Both the position numbers and the translations under genes were made by a program. This document shows, in pieces, positions 1 to 10,660 of a stretch of 64,000 nucleotides of DNA (the stretch's first letter is position 1; every line of letters begins with the position of its first letter). The notes below the pieces were generated by a model. It was not told the DNA's origin, ran no database searches, and saw only the letters and a list, made by a program, of their open reading frames with translations. The stretch comes from Chaetoderma sp. LZ-2023a (Eukaryota > Mollusca > Caudofoveata > Chaetodermatida > Chaetodermatidae): the NCBI GenBank assembly GCA_034401795.1, contig CM067360.1:49748573-49812572 (forward strand), given 5' to 3'.

Positions 1-1287
1 GAGTATGCGAACCATAACCCAACACCTGCTCTGTTTCGTCCTCGGTGACCTGTGATAGAACTGCGCTGATAGCGAAAGCTGACGCATCAGTGTCTAGGAT
101 GAAATCGATGTTTGGATTAGGGTGAGCAAGAATCGGCGCGGTCGTCAAGAGTTCCTTCAGCGCATTGAAGGAGCCTTCACACTCACTCGTCCACTCAAAT
201 GGTCGATCTTTCTCGGTGATCTGGTAGAGGGGTGAAGCAATCTCACTGAAATGTCAGATATACCGGCGATAGTACTGGCGTAAGCCGAGAAAACTCCGCG
301 TCTCCGTAACTGAAGAGGGCCAAGGCCACTCTGCTACTGCCTTAGTTTTTTATAGCTGTGTAGCCACTCCATCACCGGATATGACGTGTCCCAGGAACTC
401 GACGCTCTGTCTGAAGAGATGACATTTTTTGGGTTTGAGTTTCAAATTGGCCATGCGGAACCGGGAAAGCACGGTGTCCAAATTGATTAAGGTTTGCTCA
501 AACGTGGGTCCAAAGACTATTACATCATCGATGTAACAGAGACAGATCTCCCATTGCAGTGTGGTTAATACCTGCTCAATGAGTCGTTCAAAAGTTCCGC
601 GAGTGTTAAACAATCCATAGGGCATCTTGCGGAATTGGAAAAGACCGTCCCTACAAACGAATGCTGTCTTTTCCATATTAGCTTCGTTCATGGCTACTTG
701 CCAGTAACTGCTAGCTAAATCAGGGGTACAAAACCACTTGGCTCTGGACAAGGAATCCAAGGCCTGATCTATCCGTGGTAATGGATAAGCATCTTGAACG
801 CTAAGATAATTAAGGCGGCGGTAGTCTATACAAAACCGCAAGGTTCCGTCATTTTTGCCTGAAGAAGCTGAGGGTTCGATAATACCCGTTCGCCACATAT
901 CATTCACTTGTTGGTGTGCTTCTGCTTCTTTATGAATGGGAAGACATCGTACCGGTTGTCGTACGGCCGATTATTGCCTGTATCGATGGAGTGTCGCACG
1001 AGATGAGTCTCTTCAAGATCCATATCTCGTTTTTGTGATTGCAGTAATCCAACAGTGGCACACAGATATAAATCGTGTAGATGTTCGGGTAAATCATCAG
1101 TCAGCGGTGGTGTTGTGTCAGAAAGTGCAGGTGTTTCCAGTGAAATTATGTCCACTAAATGGCCGCAGCGTACTCCTGGTTCCAGGGTGATGGGATCTGC
1201 GGTACCATTGAACACTCTAAACGGTATCTTCCCTTTATCAGTGGTGTCCACTATTATGCGGGGACTTGCACATTGTGAGGCGATCAT
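1..1287 (-). pseudogene. Ty3/gypsy pol: reverse transcriptase and start of RNase H, broken and cut by the window edge
   Basis: Read on the minus strand. 1287 to about 970 is the connector between protease and RT; the frame then shifts and 907-350 holds the RT palm: FCIDYRRLN, a motif A variant TPDLASSYWQV, FRKMPYGLFN, the active site CYIDDVIV and VEFLGHVISGDGV. The same frame continues past a TAA at 350-352 (where these proteins normally have DPEK) and a TGA at 254-256 into RNase H, visible as DTDASAFAISAVLSQ around positions 35-100. The block that normally precedes KKDG is deleted (ASSGKNDGTLRF). The role would be copying the element RNA into DNA in a virus-like particle. Gag and protease lie upstream in order. 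The stops and frameshift make it non-functional as read; the 3' end lies outside the window. Confidence 0.93.
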
Positions 1288-1446
1288 GTAATCAGGGTCG
1301 GGTTACAGCATGGCGATGTGTGTGTTGCTTCCTAACTGTGGTGCAGTGGTCCATAGGATCCGTTCCTGTCCCGGCTCAACCATGGCAGTATTTGATAGTA
1401 TTACTGCACACGTATCGCATAATGACGATGCTGGGCCGAGAGGTAT

Positions 1447-1848
1447 TCATCGGCTGTGTATGTCGAGTTCCTGTTGTCTGCAGTGTATGATGGCTTCGCG
1501 GGCACTGAGAAAATCAGAGCCAAGTATGGAGTCGTTATGTATGGAGGCGATGACAACTCTCTGAATGAATTGCATTTCCTCTATTTGGATGACTAAATTA
1601 ACCACACTGGCCACGGGTACATCTGCTCCCGTAGCCATCTGTAGGTAAATATTTTTAGGCTTAAGGGGGTGGGGCTTTTTATGAGGCGGGATGCTCTCAT
1701 ACAAGTGCTGGTTAAAAACTGTAATAGAAGCTCCGGTGTCGACGGTGGCGCTTGTAGAAACGCCTCTAAACAGACATGCACATTTGTAGATTACCTTTCG
1801 ATGAACCTGAGGAAGAGTTTCCAATGATGCTGTCCATGATAATGGCAT
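1447..1848 (-). pseudogene. Ty3/gypsy aspartic protease (retropepsin) domain
   Basis: A 133-residue open stretch containing the retropepsin active site VDTGAS (Asp at about residue 37) and a downstream ILGSDFL, the hydrophobic-hydrophobic-Gly motif of this fold. It would act as a dimer to cut the Gag-Pol polyprotein. It lies between the CCHC-bearing gag (1859-2602, different frame) and the RT, the normal gag-PR-RT order of Ty3/gypsy elements. Its own catalytic motif is intact, but it ends at a stop at 1447 and the downstream frame (about 1430-1290) is interrupted, so the polyprotein is broken. The start given is simply the first Met in the frame; the real protein would be released from a precursor. 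Confidence 0.9.
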
Positions 1849-1858
1849 TGGAGCAGCA

Positions 1859-2602
1859 TCACTCTGTATATATTCCGACTGTTTCCGTATTGCTTCTCAT
1901 AATGTTGCAGGTGGCTGAGTGAGTCCGTCGTCTCTGCTGGGGTGTAGGCTGCGGTGAAGACGGAGCTGGGGTTAGCAATGGTGGTGGTGTTGTTGTCGTT
2001 TCTGTGTGAGCAGTATTGGTATAGACGGCGGCGCGTACGGGATGACAGATAAGTTCTACCTGTGCAAGCCATTTCCGGCAATGCTTCACAGGATGTTTTG
2101 TTGAAACACAGAAGAAACAGCGCAGTTTCCATGGACGTGCATTCTTCCATCCAGGTCGGCGCTTGCGAATCCATGAGGCAGAATGAATCATCTCTCCCGA
2201 ATCGCTACTGTCTGTGGATGTAGAAGATGATGCTGATTGGGGTAGTGTTCTGCATACCACCAGGGGGCGCCGAGAATCTGGTGTCTTGGTGGCGGGACGT
2301 GGTGCTTTAAAAAACGTGGTTTCAGCGGAGGTACTACAACCTACTCCTGCCGTTTTGCATAGGAAAGAAGGTTTGTCATGTGGGGAAAAAGAAGGGGATG
2401 TCCTTGCTGCGGATGGGGGAGGCAACATAGGCACAGACGCAGTTGAAGCCGTCCATTTTGGTGTTGATGTGAAAGCTGATTTCTGTGGGTGATGGTTAGT
2501 CACTGAACGTTGTTGTGTGAAAGCCGCAGTTGAGCCGGGAGAAGGATACGGGCACCAGAGTGGCTCCTTGTAATTCGGTACCCTTATGAGTTTGATTGAC
2601 AC
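1859..2602 (-). CDS. Ty3/gypsy gag, C-terminal nucleocapsid part with CCHC zinc knuckle
   Basis: A 247-residue open frame, rich in Pro, Ser and Thr, ending in a basic stretch with one zinc knuckle CFFCVSTKHPVKHC, which fits C-x2-C-x4-H-x4-C exactly. Such knuckles bind the element RNA during packaging. It starts about 80 bases inside the LTR-like sequence (2680-3932) and precedes the protease. The length is short for a full gypsy Gag and no clear capsid helices are recognisable, so the N-terminal part is probably deleted or too diverged. The first Met (2602) is used as start; a real start may lie elsewhere. Confidence 0.7.
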   Translation of the reverse strand: MSIKLIRVPNYKEPLWCPYPSPGSTAAFTQQRSVTNHHPQKSAFTSTPKWTASTASVPMLPPPSAARTSPSFSPHDKPSFLCKTAGVGCSTSAETTFFKAPRPATKTPDSRRPLVVCRTLPQSASSSTSTDSSDSGEMIHSASWIRKRRPGWKNARPWKLRCFFCVSTKHPVKHCRKWLAQVELICHPVRAAVYTNTAHTETTTTPPPLLTPAPSSPQPTPQQRRRTHSATCNIMRSNTETVGIYTE

Positions 2603-2679
2603 AAGACATAGCTCTTTAACTTAATATAAGTTATTATACCTCTAAGCTGAAAGGAAGAAGGCTGTCTCAGACGAAAAAG

Positions 2680-3932
2680 TGATGTGCCTCATGCGGGCAC
2701 TACTCCTAATGCTAGTTTGGGTGAGGAGTATTATCCTGGCGTGGACCATCGTCGCTGAATCCTTGCGAGAAGCAAGTGCCTCACGCGGGCCTCCGTCTCG
2801 GGAAGGTGTCACTACGGCTTAAAGTGGGAGAAGAATAGTAGGCAAAAATGGGCCCACTCTAATATTTCAAACAAAAATGCTGTAGAAAGAAAAGACCATA
2901 CCTAGTGAGATTATGTCTATAGGGGTGCATACTGTTTTACGTGAAGACGGAACGGAAGATTCCCGATGGATTCCTTCATTACCATCCTATGTGATTGCCA
3001 ATATGCTGAATTAGTAGTTTCCGCTTTATTTCTGCGAGCCTTCTGCTTTGCTTATTTCCTTTTAGTTGTTTTCAAAACAAGAATTAGTTCAGGCCGCAAC
3101 TGGCCGATATCTACCTAGCTATTAGACACGACTGTCACGGAGAACAGATGCCGAGGACTGTAGACAGTGCTCATACGTGTTACTTAGCGGGATCTCCAAA
3201 CTGGGTGAGAATCCGGACATCCCGCTTTGCAACCACATGAAACATTACAGGACATGGTTTACATTTCACGGAAGCATTATTAGGCCATATCTCCTATCGT
3301 TATGGTGGGGGTAAGAGAGACGAATGCACACCGTAAATGTCCTTCCCGTAAGGGCGTGGCAGATCTGATTATCATGCCCAGACATTTTAACAGAATTCGG
3401 TGAGAATACGTATCCCATCCGTCACCGGGTCCTATGGAACCAACCATTTAACCTGTCGTTAGGTTTATATACAAGTTGCCAGTTTTGCACTGCGGTGTGG
3501 GTGGGTTGTCATAAAATAATATTTAATACATGTGTTTTCGCAGTGCTTTCCTACATTGGCTTAAAGTACTATCTACTAAGTATCCGAAGATACACGGGAA
3601 TGTGTATGTGATACCGCACCCTAGCCATCACCGCTCAGAAACCCCAATAGTTTCCCAGAGTTGGATCAGCCCATGGTGCGGATAGGGCCATCCAAACAAT
3701 TAAGAAGCCACAAGGCTAAGAGGAATATGAAGAGAGACAAAATCTTGGAGTTATGAGCCTTACCGGAGTGCAGGGCTAGATTATCGCACTGCCGGAAGAG
3801 AAGAGTATATTACATAGTATGTAATGAAGAAATTGTTGGTGGTGGGAGTAAAATGCTGCATATATAAAGGTTGCTGTATAGTGTTTCCTACGTGCACTGC
3901 ATTCCTATATTTTCTATAACTTAAGCAAAACA
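2680..3932 (-). repeat. LTR-like sequence, probable 5' LTR of the minus-strand gypsy element
   Basis: On the minus strand this stretch starts TGTTTTGCTTA and ends GAGGCACATCA, so it has the TG...CA form of an LTR. It matches 5598-6931 in inverted orientation over its full length with substitutions and small indels, for example around 3460-3480 against 6165-6180. It ends about 80 bases before the gypsy gag frame, the place expected for a 5' LTR. No convincing primer-binding site was seen just inside it, so a long terminal inverted repeat of a DNA element is the alternative. Confidence 0.65.
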
Positions 3933-5597
3933 GTTTAACGGAGGGCCACTGGCCATATACATACGTGCTCTAACCAGAACAAACAATTTGGTGGCAATGA
4001 TTAAGATATATATATAGTAATACAGGTTAACGAACCTACTATAGTGCGGTTAGCAACACATTAAGGAAAATGAAAATAACTATTTAACAAATACAGAAAT
4101 TATAACTATTGGTCCTAAGACTGTCATGGTTCCTTTTAGTCATCAGAACCATTAGTACGGATACAAGATAATTAACAAAACCTATATAGAGAAATAATTA
4201 AATGGTGAAGTATAGTTACTTGAATACTTGGTAGTCATTCCCAAGTTAGGCTACCATGTCACTGAAATTGACACGTCAATCCGTAGTCGACGTGAGATGA
4301 TGCGCTCTCCGGAAGCTGGAAAGTTCCCACAGGCTGGTTCCCACAGGTTGGTTCCCGTAAGCTGTTTTCTGCAAACAAGAGTCCCGTAAGAACGTTCGTG
4401 GCGGGAGAAGGACGTCACTTAGTGCTGGAGGCCTAATAGAATGTCTAACGAGCAGTCAGTAAAAGATACGACAGTACTACATGGTGAAGAAAGTTCCCAT
4501 ACACCGATGGAACGGATGGAAGGTGCAAACAACCCGATCACTAGCGGGGGTTGTTAGAGGCAAATGAAAATACAAAACAAAGCTTCACGGTGCTGGGTAC
4601 ATCAACCAGCTCTGAAGACGCACCGGGCAGAGTTTACTTGCTGTGGTCGAAAGTTGAAAGAACCTACACGATTGGTGCGGCGTCGTTTGAAATACCACTT
4701 TTAGGCGTGGCCGGCAGATCCGGCGAGTCATCCTTCAAAGAACATCCTGCCTTTACATCTGTAGACTCACATATTCAGGCCACAAAGGCCTCACCGCAAG
4801 TTTGTGTTCCGAATGTAGATGTGGTATTCATGAACGACTATCAAGTTCCAAATTACTCCCGCAGATGGGGAGTTACAAAAACTGTTTTAATGCAGTGGGT
4901 TGGTACTGGTAGCTACGGAAACGCGGCGGAAACTGAAGTCATATGTGTAATATTTGTCGATTGCAGCTAGTACAGGTCCAACCTGTTCGGCCCCTGGCCG
5001 AGGATGCTCTCGATCACTGGAACGCTTCTCCTTTTATATTCTCCATGAAGTCATAGGCGCAGGCTTCATCCAATCATCGTTCGAGCAACAGCCAATCAGC
5101 ACACAGCTAATAATAGCGTCGTCCAACGTTCTAGACCCTTCTAGAAGCTTTATGTCCACGTGGTTATGACGTCATGGCAATATTTAGAAGATAATCAAGA
5201 AGAGTTTTCCTGGATAACTCAGCCATTTCTCAACCGATTTTGAAATGGTTTACAGATTTGGAAAGCCCGTCGAATTCTTTGTCTTGATTAATTCCAGATT
5301 TAACGGGAACAGACAATCAATAAGAATTACAGAGTACCCGCTCAGTACACTATAAGCGCCATCCTATCTTGGTCACAACTACGCGCTCCATAGAAACAGC
5401 ATCCCGGCGCGCGCATGCGCATAATGCGTTTTAACAAACTTAGTCATTTTTCGACACGCTCTCTCTCTCCCATAGGCCTATATACGCTTATATCCCTACC
5501 CAGAGGGGCGTGTTCAGAAAACGAATCCTAGACGGGTGGCGCGTACCCAGCTTAGCTGGTATGGCCGGTACCCGATCGGTCGATCCGAACTACAATA
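3933..5597. other. Spacer between the two inverted LTR-like copies
   Basis: About 1.7 kb of unique-looking sequence. It holds one 139-codon plus-strand open frame (4551-4970) with no recognisable domain, lying antisense to and just downstream of a heat-shock-type promoter architecture (5031-5174, minus). Short repeats of the form GGTTCCC(A/G)(C/T) occur near 4330-4390. A CpG-rich patch (GCGCGCGCATGCGCAT type) lies near 5404-5425. No other gene was supported. Confidence 0.5.
5031..5174 (-). promoter_or_regulatory. Heat-shock-gene-like promoter (HSE, CCAAT boxes, TATA, CRE) without a recognised gene
   Basis: Read on the minus strand the order is: CRE palindrome TGACGTCA (5167-5174), a heat-shock-element array at 5129-5151, two inverted CCAAT boxes (5092-5096 and 5070-5074) and a TATA box TATAAAAG (5031-5038). 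The HSE array keeps the 5-bp rhythm of alternating TTC/GAA units: on the plus strand TTC at 5129, GAc at 5134, TTC at 5139, GAA at 5144, TTt at 5149. Spacing to the TATA box resembles animal hsp70 promoters; transcription would start near 5005 and run toward lower coordinates. No open frame on that strand downstream was recognised. Function is inferred. Confidence 0.6.
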
Positions 5598-6931
5598 TGT
5601 TTTGCTTAGTCATAGAAAATATAGGACTGCAGTGCACATAGGAAACACTATACAGCAACCTTTATATATGCAGCACTTTCTCCCGCCACCAACTATTTTT
5701 CACTGAGGTCGCTGTCCATGCTATAACTCTGTTTAGTCCGGCATGCTACCGACTAAACCGTTTCTATTCAGCTCAATAGGATAGGTTCAAAATGATTAGA
5801 GACACTTTCTTCATTACATACTCTGTAATATACTCTTCTCTTCTGGTAGTGCGATAATCTAGCCCGCACTCCGGTAAGACTCATAACTCTAAGATTTTGT
5901 CTCTCTTCATGTTCCACTCAGCCTTCTGGCTTCTTAATTGTTTGGATGTCCCCATCCGCACCATGGGCTGATCCGACTCTGGGAAACTATTGGGGTTTCC
6001 GAGCGGTGAAGGCCAGGGTGTGGTGTCACACACATTCGCATGTAACTTTGGATACCCAGTAGTTAGCACTTTAGCCAATGTAGGAAAGCACTGCGAAAAC
6101 ACATGTATTAATTATTATTTGTATTACTGAACAAACCTCCCACACCACAGTGCAAAACAGGACAACTTGTATATAAACCTAATGACAGGTTAAACGGTTA
6201 GTTCCATAGGACCCGGTGACGTGCGAGATACGTACCCCCGCCGAATTCCATAAGAATGTCTGGGCATGATATCTAGATCTGCCACGCCCTTGCGGGAAGG
6301 ACATTTACGGTGGGTTTCGTCTCTCTGACCCCCATTAGAACAATGGTCTAATGATGCTTTCATGAAATGTAACCCATGTCTTGTAACGTTTTATGTGGTT
6401 ACGGGGCGGGATGTCTGGATTCTGATCCATTTCGGAGATCTTGCTACGTAACATGTATGAGCGCTGTCTACCGTATTGATGTCTTAGGGCATCTGTTCTC
6501 AGTGTCAGCCATGTCTAATAACTAGGTAGATATCAGCCATTTGTGGCCTAAATACTTCTTGTTTCTCAAAACTAAAAGCTAATTAAGTAAAGCAGAAGGC
6601 CTGCATAAATAAAGCGGCAACTCCTAATTCAGCATACTAAGAATCACATAAGACGGTGATGAGGGAATCCATCTGGAATCGCCTGTCCCGTCTTCACTTA
6701 GACGCACCCCTATAGTCATAATCTCACTAGGTATGGTCTTTTCTTTCTACAGAATTTGTGGTTGAAATATTAGAGTGGGCCCATTTTTGCCTACTACTCT
6801 TCTCCCACTTTAAGCAGAGGCGACACCTTCCCGAGACAGAGGCCCGAAGGATTCAGCGACGACCGTCCACGCCAGGATAATACTCCTCATGTAAACTAGC
6901 ACTAGAAGTAGTGCCCGCATGAGGCACATCA
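5598..6931 (+). repeat. Solo or detached LTR-like sequence, inverted copy of 2680-3932
   Basis: Begins TGTTTTGCTTAG and ends GAGGCACATCA, the same termini as the copy at 2680-3932 but on the plus strand. Internal matches include the stretches at 5650-5690 and 6725-6790. The sequence after 6931 does not resemble the gypsy gag at 1859-2602, so this is best read as a solo LTR or the end of a separate, largely lost element in head-to-head orientation. Confidence 0.65.
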
Positions 6932-7671
6932 CTTTTCATTTCGCTCCGGGAGCCCCATGTTTAAAAGTTCATCTACCTGTCTCTATGTCTCGTATTTTCG
7001 TATGCTCTTACTGTAGTATTATCTAGCAAATTTATAATTGGTTAGGTAAACTCATTGTATAGACTTATATTTTAGGTCACCAAATCAAATCTTGTAAGTG
7101 CATAGATCACGAAATTGCTATGGACAGGCATACTGGTGACACAAATTCTTGGGATGAGACAGTTGTGTTTAATGTTCATGATGATGGTCGCACGGCCCCA
7201 CCAGAATGATTGAGTTCCACCGGCCTTAGGAGCCGGTTTCCAGGGCGGTCTCGTACAAGGTCCGTCACCCTGAGACCAGATGCTAACCAGCGTTATCACT
7301 CGTCATGCACTTGCGGCGCGGCGAGTCGACATACTACACCGGAACGTCCCGAGACTACCCGGCGAGCTACAAACCGCCCTATGTGTATCAACCACAGTGT
7401 GATGGAGGAGGCGAGAAGTGGTGAGTCAGTGCCAAGCCGCTGACATCATCACGCTCTCCCACACCCCATCGGGCATTCCAGCCTGAAATTTAAACGTGAG
7501 TTTATAAGCATCCAACTTGAAAAACTGATTCATGCTAATCAAAAGGTGAGCGTCTACAGGAATAAATAGTTCCAGATTTTACCATTGATCAGAAACCCGA
7601 TTTCCTGCTGAGTGGGGATGAAAGCGACTATCCTACCTTTTTATATTTATATTTACCTTCTTCCTACGAAC
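6932..7671. other. Unassigned sequence
   Basis: No protein family was recognised. Short open frames occur on both strands around 7072-7443, with compositions that do not suggest a real product. A GC-rich stretch at 7230-7450 contrasts with the AT-rich flanks. Confidence 0.4.
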
Positions 7672-7946
7672 GGGAATATATAATCCGACTCCAGAAGAAT
7701 AACAATTCAATATTTCTATATGTGGCGGGACTAACTCACCCTAAAACCTTTGGGTGTGGTCATCCGCCCTCCTCTGACGTCACCTAAAGTATAAAAGGAA
7801 GGGAATATATAATCCGACTCCAGGAGAATAAAAATTAAATATTTCCATATTTGGCGGGACTAACTCGCCCTAAAACTTTTGGGTGTGGTCATCCGGCCCC
7901 CCCCCCCCCCCCCCCACCCGTGACATCACCAAAAGTATAAAAGGAA
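7672..7946 (+). promoter_or_regulatory. Tandemly duplicated promoter with CRE-type sites and TATA boxes
   Basis: Two head-to-tail copies, 7672-7800 and 7801-7946, each beginning GGGAATATATAATCCGACTC and ending at GTATAAAAGGAA. Each has a TATAAAAG box (7790-7797 and 7936-7943) preceded by a CRE-like site: TGACGTCA at 7775-7782 in the first, TGACATCA at 7921-7928 in the second. A run of 19 C residues (7897-7915) has expanded in the second copy. The damaged zinc-finger gene starts about 215 bases downstream, so this is its likely promoter. It could also be the promoter region of an unrecognised mobile element. Confidence 0.6.
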
Positions 7947-8079
7947 GAAAGTGTGCACTGAAATTTCATCTTCCCGTCAAACTCGACACTAGGGAAGATC
8001 GAGCATTAGGCTACTTTCATGTCGCAAACAAAATTCTACTGTTTTCTTCCTATTCTTTTATTATTTTATGTTATATTGG

Positions 8080-8913
8080 CCAGGATAGTTTTGAAGAGTT
8101 AGGAAAGTTTAGTTAGGCTGGTGCAGTTCCGCAAATAACCATCATGCAGGAATAGTATGTCGCTTGCTGAAGATCTCGCCTTGTCCGACAGCTCGGAAGA
8201 ATTGGCACCTGCTCACATCAGAAAGACGTATCCTTGTACTGCTTTATCGCACAATGGACAGCCCTGCAAGCATTCGTTTTCCAGAAACTAGAACTTGAAA
8301 CTTCACGTCAATCGCGACCATTTACTACAGAGTGCATTCTTTGCAGACTGCAAGTACCTGTATTCAGCCAATCGGTATGGTGTAACACATGCGTTATCAT
8401 TTAAACATCGTGTGTTGGTTGCGACATTAAAGCCTGGTGAGCAAAAGGAAGATATGGATATCCTCGCGCCACGTTTCGAAAATAGACTTCCAATTACCAG
8501 GAATGTTTTGAAGAGTTAGGAAAGGTTAGTTAGGTTAGTGCAGTTCCGCAAATAACCATCATGCAGGAATAGTGTGTCGCTTGCGGAAGATCTCGCCTTG
8601 TCCAACAGCTCGGAAGAATTGGCACCTGCTCACATCGGAAAGAAGTATCCTTGTATTGCTTTATCACACAATGGACAGCGCTGCAAGTGTTCGTTTTCCA
8701 GAAACTCGAACTTGAAACTTCACGTCAATCGCGACCATTTACTACAGAGTGCATTCTGTGCAGACTGCAAGTACCTGTATTCAGCCACTCAGCACGGTGT
8801 AACACATGCATTATCATTTAAACATCGTGTTTTGGTTGTGACATTAAAGCGTGGTGAGCAAAAGGAAGATATAGATATCCTCGCGCCACGTTTCGAAAAT
8901 AGACTTCCAATTA
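8080..8913 (+). repeat. Tandem duplication, 417-bp unit, covering the 5' part of a zinc-finger gene
   Basis: Copy 1 is about 8080-8496 and copy 2 about 8497-8913. Both contain the 5' leader, the start region and the zinc-finger coding part. The period of 417 is a multiple of three. The copies differ at scattered positions, including the start codon and one nonsense site. Confidence 0.88.
8157..8519 (+). pseudogene. C2H2-type zinc-finger protein, upstream duplicate with internal stop
   Basis: Starts with ATG at 8157-8159. The protein would have two finger-like modules. In the first, Cys-x9-Cys is followed by the classical x3-Phe-x5-Leu-x2-His-x4-His pattern, so only the first spacer is unusual. 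In the second, the downstream copy has C-x2-C-x12-H-x5-H but this copy has replaced the first Cys with Phe (FFADC), breaking it. A TAG at 8289-8291 replaces a Ser codon inside the first finger (codon 45). The frame ends at 8519 just after the duplication junction. It lies 215 bases downstream of the duplicated TATA promoter. Family beyond C2H2 is not recognised; it may belong to the host or to a mobile element. Confidence 0.7.
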
Positions 8914-9886
8914 CCGTGCTTCCAACTGAAAAAATGGCAAAGACGAAAGGCACCAAACGACGACAAAATGACTTTCCGCAAGTAGCTGGACCATCCGCAT
9001 CCGCAACTCAGCCAGCCACCACCAGTAAGAACAGCACTGGCAGCACCTGCAGCATCGGTATTCTCACCAACTGTAGTATCCGCACCGGCAGCACCCGCAG
9101 TGACAACACCGACAGCGCACGGCACTACAACATCATCTGCATCCATGATAGGACAGCCAATTTCGGTAGTGATAACAACTCGTGTGAAAATCCAGGACAT
9201 TTCCGCCGGTTCAATATCTCCGCTCAGTTTAGCTATCGACGAGGAGATATGTCTCATGGAAGCTGTCATCACCATGACTGCACTGCATACAAGCACGTCG
9301 ACATCCACGTGCAGCACCATTCTTTCCATAGATCCTGACCATCAAAAAGACTACTATGCCAGACAGACCATACGCAGGAAAATGCAGAATCTCTCATCAA
9401 CCTGAGATCCGAGCGATCCCCAGAACGTCCATGAGTAAGTTGATCAAGGCTGTTAAAATTAGAAGATTATCCGCAATCACTGCAGCAGCATCGTCACGCA
9501 GCATCATCGCATCATTCAGCCAACCTTCAGCAAGCACCACCACCACCACCACCACCACCACCACCACCACCACCACCACCGCCACCACCACCACCACCAC
9601 AACCACCACCACGACACCAGTGATGTCAGCAATTTCGGAGCCTATGGCAGTCACTACTACACCAATAGTCGTCACCACCACCACCAGTGCATCCATTAAT
9701 TCTTCAGCAGCTTCATTGAACTTAAGTGCCACCGACATTAGTAACATAGATAATGAAATATCGGCATCAGAAGACCACGCTCCACAGCCGTCAAGCATGA
9801 GTCATGGGACCCAAACTCGTTGGGGGAATTTCTCAGCAGATGATTGCGGACATTATTGTCAGAGATGCAGCAGAATGTGTGAATAG
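8574..9886 (+). pseudogene. C2H2-type zinc-finger protein, downstream duplicate with Ser/Thr/Ala-rich tail, start codon lost and frame broken
   Basis: The equivalent of the start codon is GTG (8574-8576) rather than ATG. Residues about 27-54 carry the first finger (Cys-x9-Cys then F-x5-L-x2-H-x4-H) and residues about 62-84 a second one, C-x2-C-x12-H-x5-H, both intact. A basic linker (KTKGTKRRQ) and a low-complexity Ala/Ser/Thr region follow. The frame with sensible composition changes near 9010-9050, runs to a stop near 9405, and a third frame continues through a poly-Thr repeat to 9886. The composition and order suggest one original protein that has since been frameshifted. DNA binding is inferred from the fingers. 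Confidence 0.62.
9535..9612 (+). repeat. (CAC)n / (ACC)n microsatellite
   Basis: Nearly perfect CAC triplet array with a GCC and an AAC interruption. It lies in the tail of the zinc-finger gene and would encode poly-Thr in the frame of 9356-9886. Confidence 0.95.
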
Positions 9887-10355
9887 GTGTGCGGAAGATA
9901 GAATTATTATTATTTTATTTTTGAAATATTTTTCTTATTAATATATATGGTTTTAAAATTGAAACCCGGTCCCTTGGCTGACTACGGTCATCCTACACAG
10001 CTACGCAAAATTATTGCATAGCTGTGTCTCATCAAAATAATCACTGCGGATACCTGTGTTGTAAACATGTCATGTGCAACGTAAGTACACAACACACTGT
10101 AGCGAATATGTCTTTTGTTCCCATCATGCCATCCCAGCTATTGCTGGGGCTGCCTGATGAAACAATTTTTCTTTATTATTAAATACTATTTTTCTTATTA
10201 TTTTTCTTCTCACGTCAGAACTTCGAGACGGATTGTGGATAGCGATAGTTATCCATGTGGACCCGCCAAAACGGGCCCCACTGTATATGCATACCTATAT
10301 ATACTCGGTATGCATACATAATTACATATTACTGTGATATTAGAACTGTATGTTT
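9887..10355. other. AT-rich unassigned sequence
   Basis: Holds a small inverted repeat (CACAGCTACGCAAAATTATTGCATAGCTGTG type) near 9998-10029 and T-rich tracts near 10160-10210. No gene was seen. Confidence 0.4.
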
Positions 10356-10356
10356 T

Positions 10357-10394
<38 letters not shown>
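10356..10394. repeat. (TA)n microsatellite
   Basis: Alternating TA run that interrupts the non-LTR reverse-transcriptase fragment immediately to its right. Confidence 0.92.
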
Positions 10395-10397
<3 letters not shown>

Positions 10398-10660
10398 ACC
10401 ATCACTATCCAATATTTGTAACCATTTATCCACTACCGTCAATAACTGCAGTGTGGTGGACCTACCTGGGATGAAACCAAATTGACATTTACTAAATAAG
10501 CCATTCGTTTTCATATGCTGGATGATACTGTCTCTAATTAAACCTTCAAGTACTTCGCAGACGACACTTGTCAGATTTATTGGCCTATAATTGCTTGTGA
10601 CTTTTCTGTCTCCATTTTTAAATATTATTTTTAAACATAGGCGTAATATTGGCCTGCTTC
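10395..10660 (-). pseudogene. Non-LTR retrotransposon reverse transcriptase fragment (Jockey/CR1-like)
   Basis: The minus-strand frame reads FKNGDRKVTSNYRPINLTSV, then CEVLEGLIRDSIIQHMKTN and GFIPGRSTTLQLLTVVDKW. This is the fingers-to-palm start of a LINE reverse transcriptase (RT motifs 1, 2 and 2a). The stretch upstream, PWKQANITP, is visible in another frame, so a frameshift lies near 10620-10650. The frame ends in the TA microsatellite, exactly before the catalytic motif A would be expected. It is a short dead relic. Confidence 0.85.

Noticed and set aside
4551..4970. 139-codon plus-strand open frame as a gene
   Set aside because: No recognisable domain and no plus-strand promoter; it is antisense to the predicted direction of the heat-shock-like promoter. 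Kept only as a note in the spacer.
5598..6931. Host gene on this stretch (for example 5881-6102 minus)
   Set aside because: Lies wholly inside the LTR-like repeat and is not conserved as a frame in the other copy.
7072..7443. Overlapping frames after the solo LTR as gypsy gag
   Set aside because: No CCHC knuckle and no similarity to the gag at 1859-2602.
9397..9798. Val-rich minus-strand frame over the CAC repeat
   Set aside because: Reverse-strand reading of a microsatellite.
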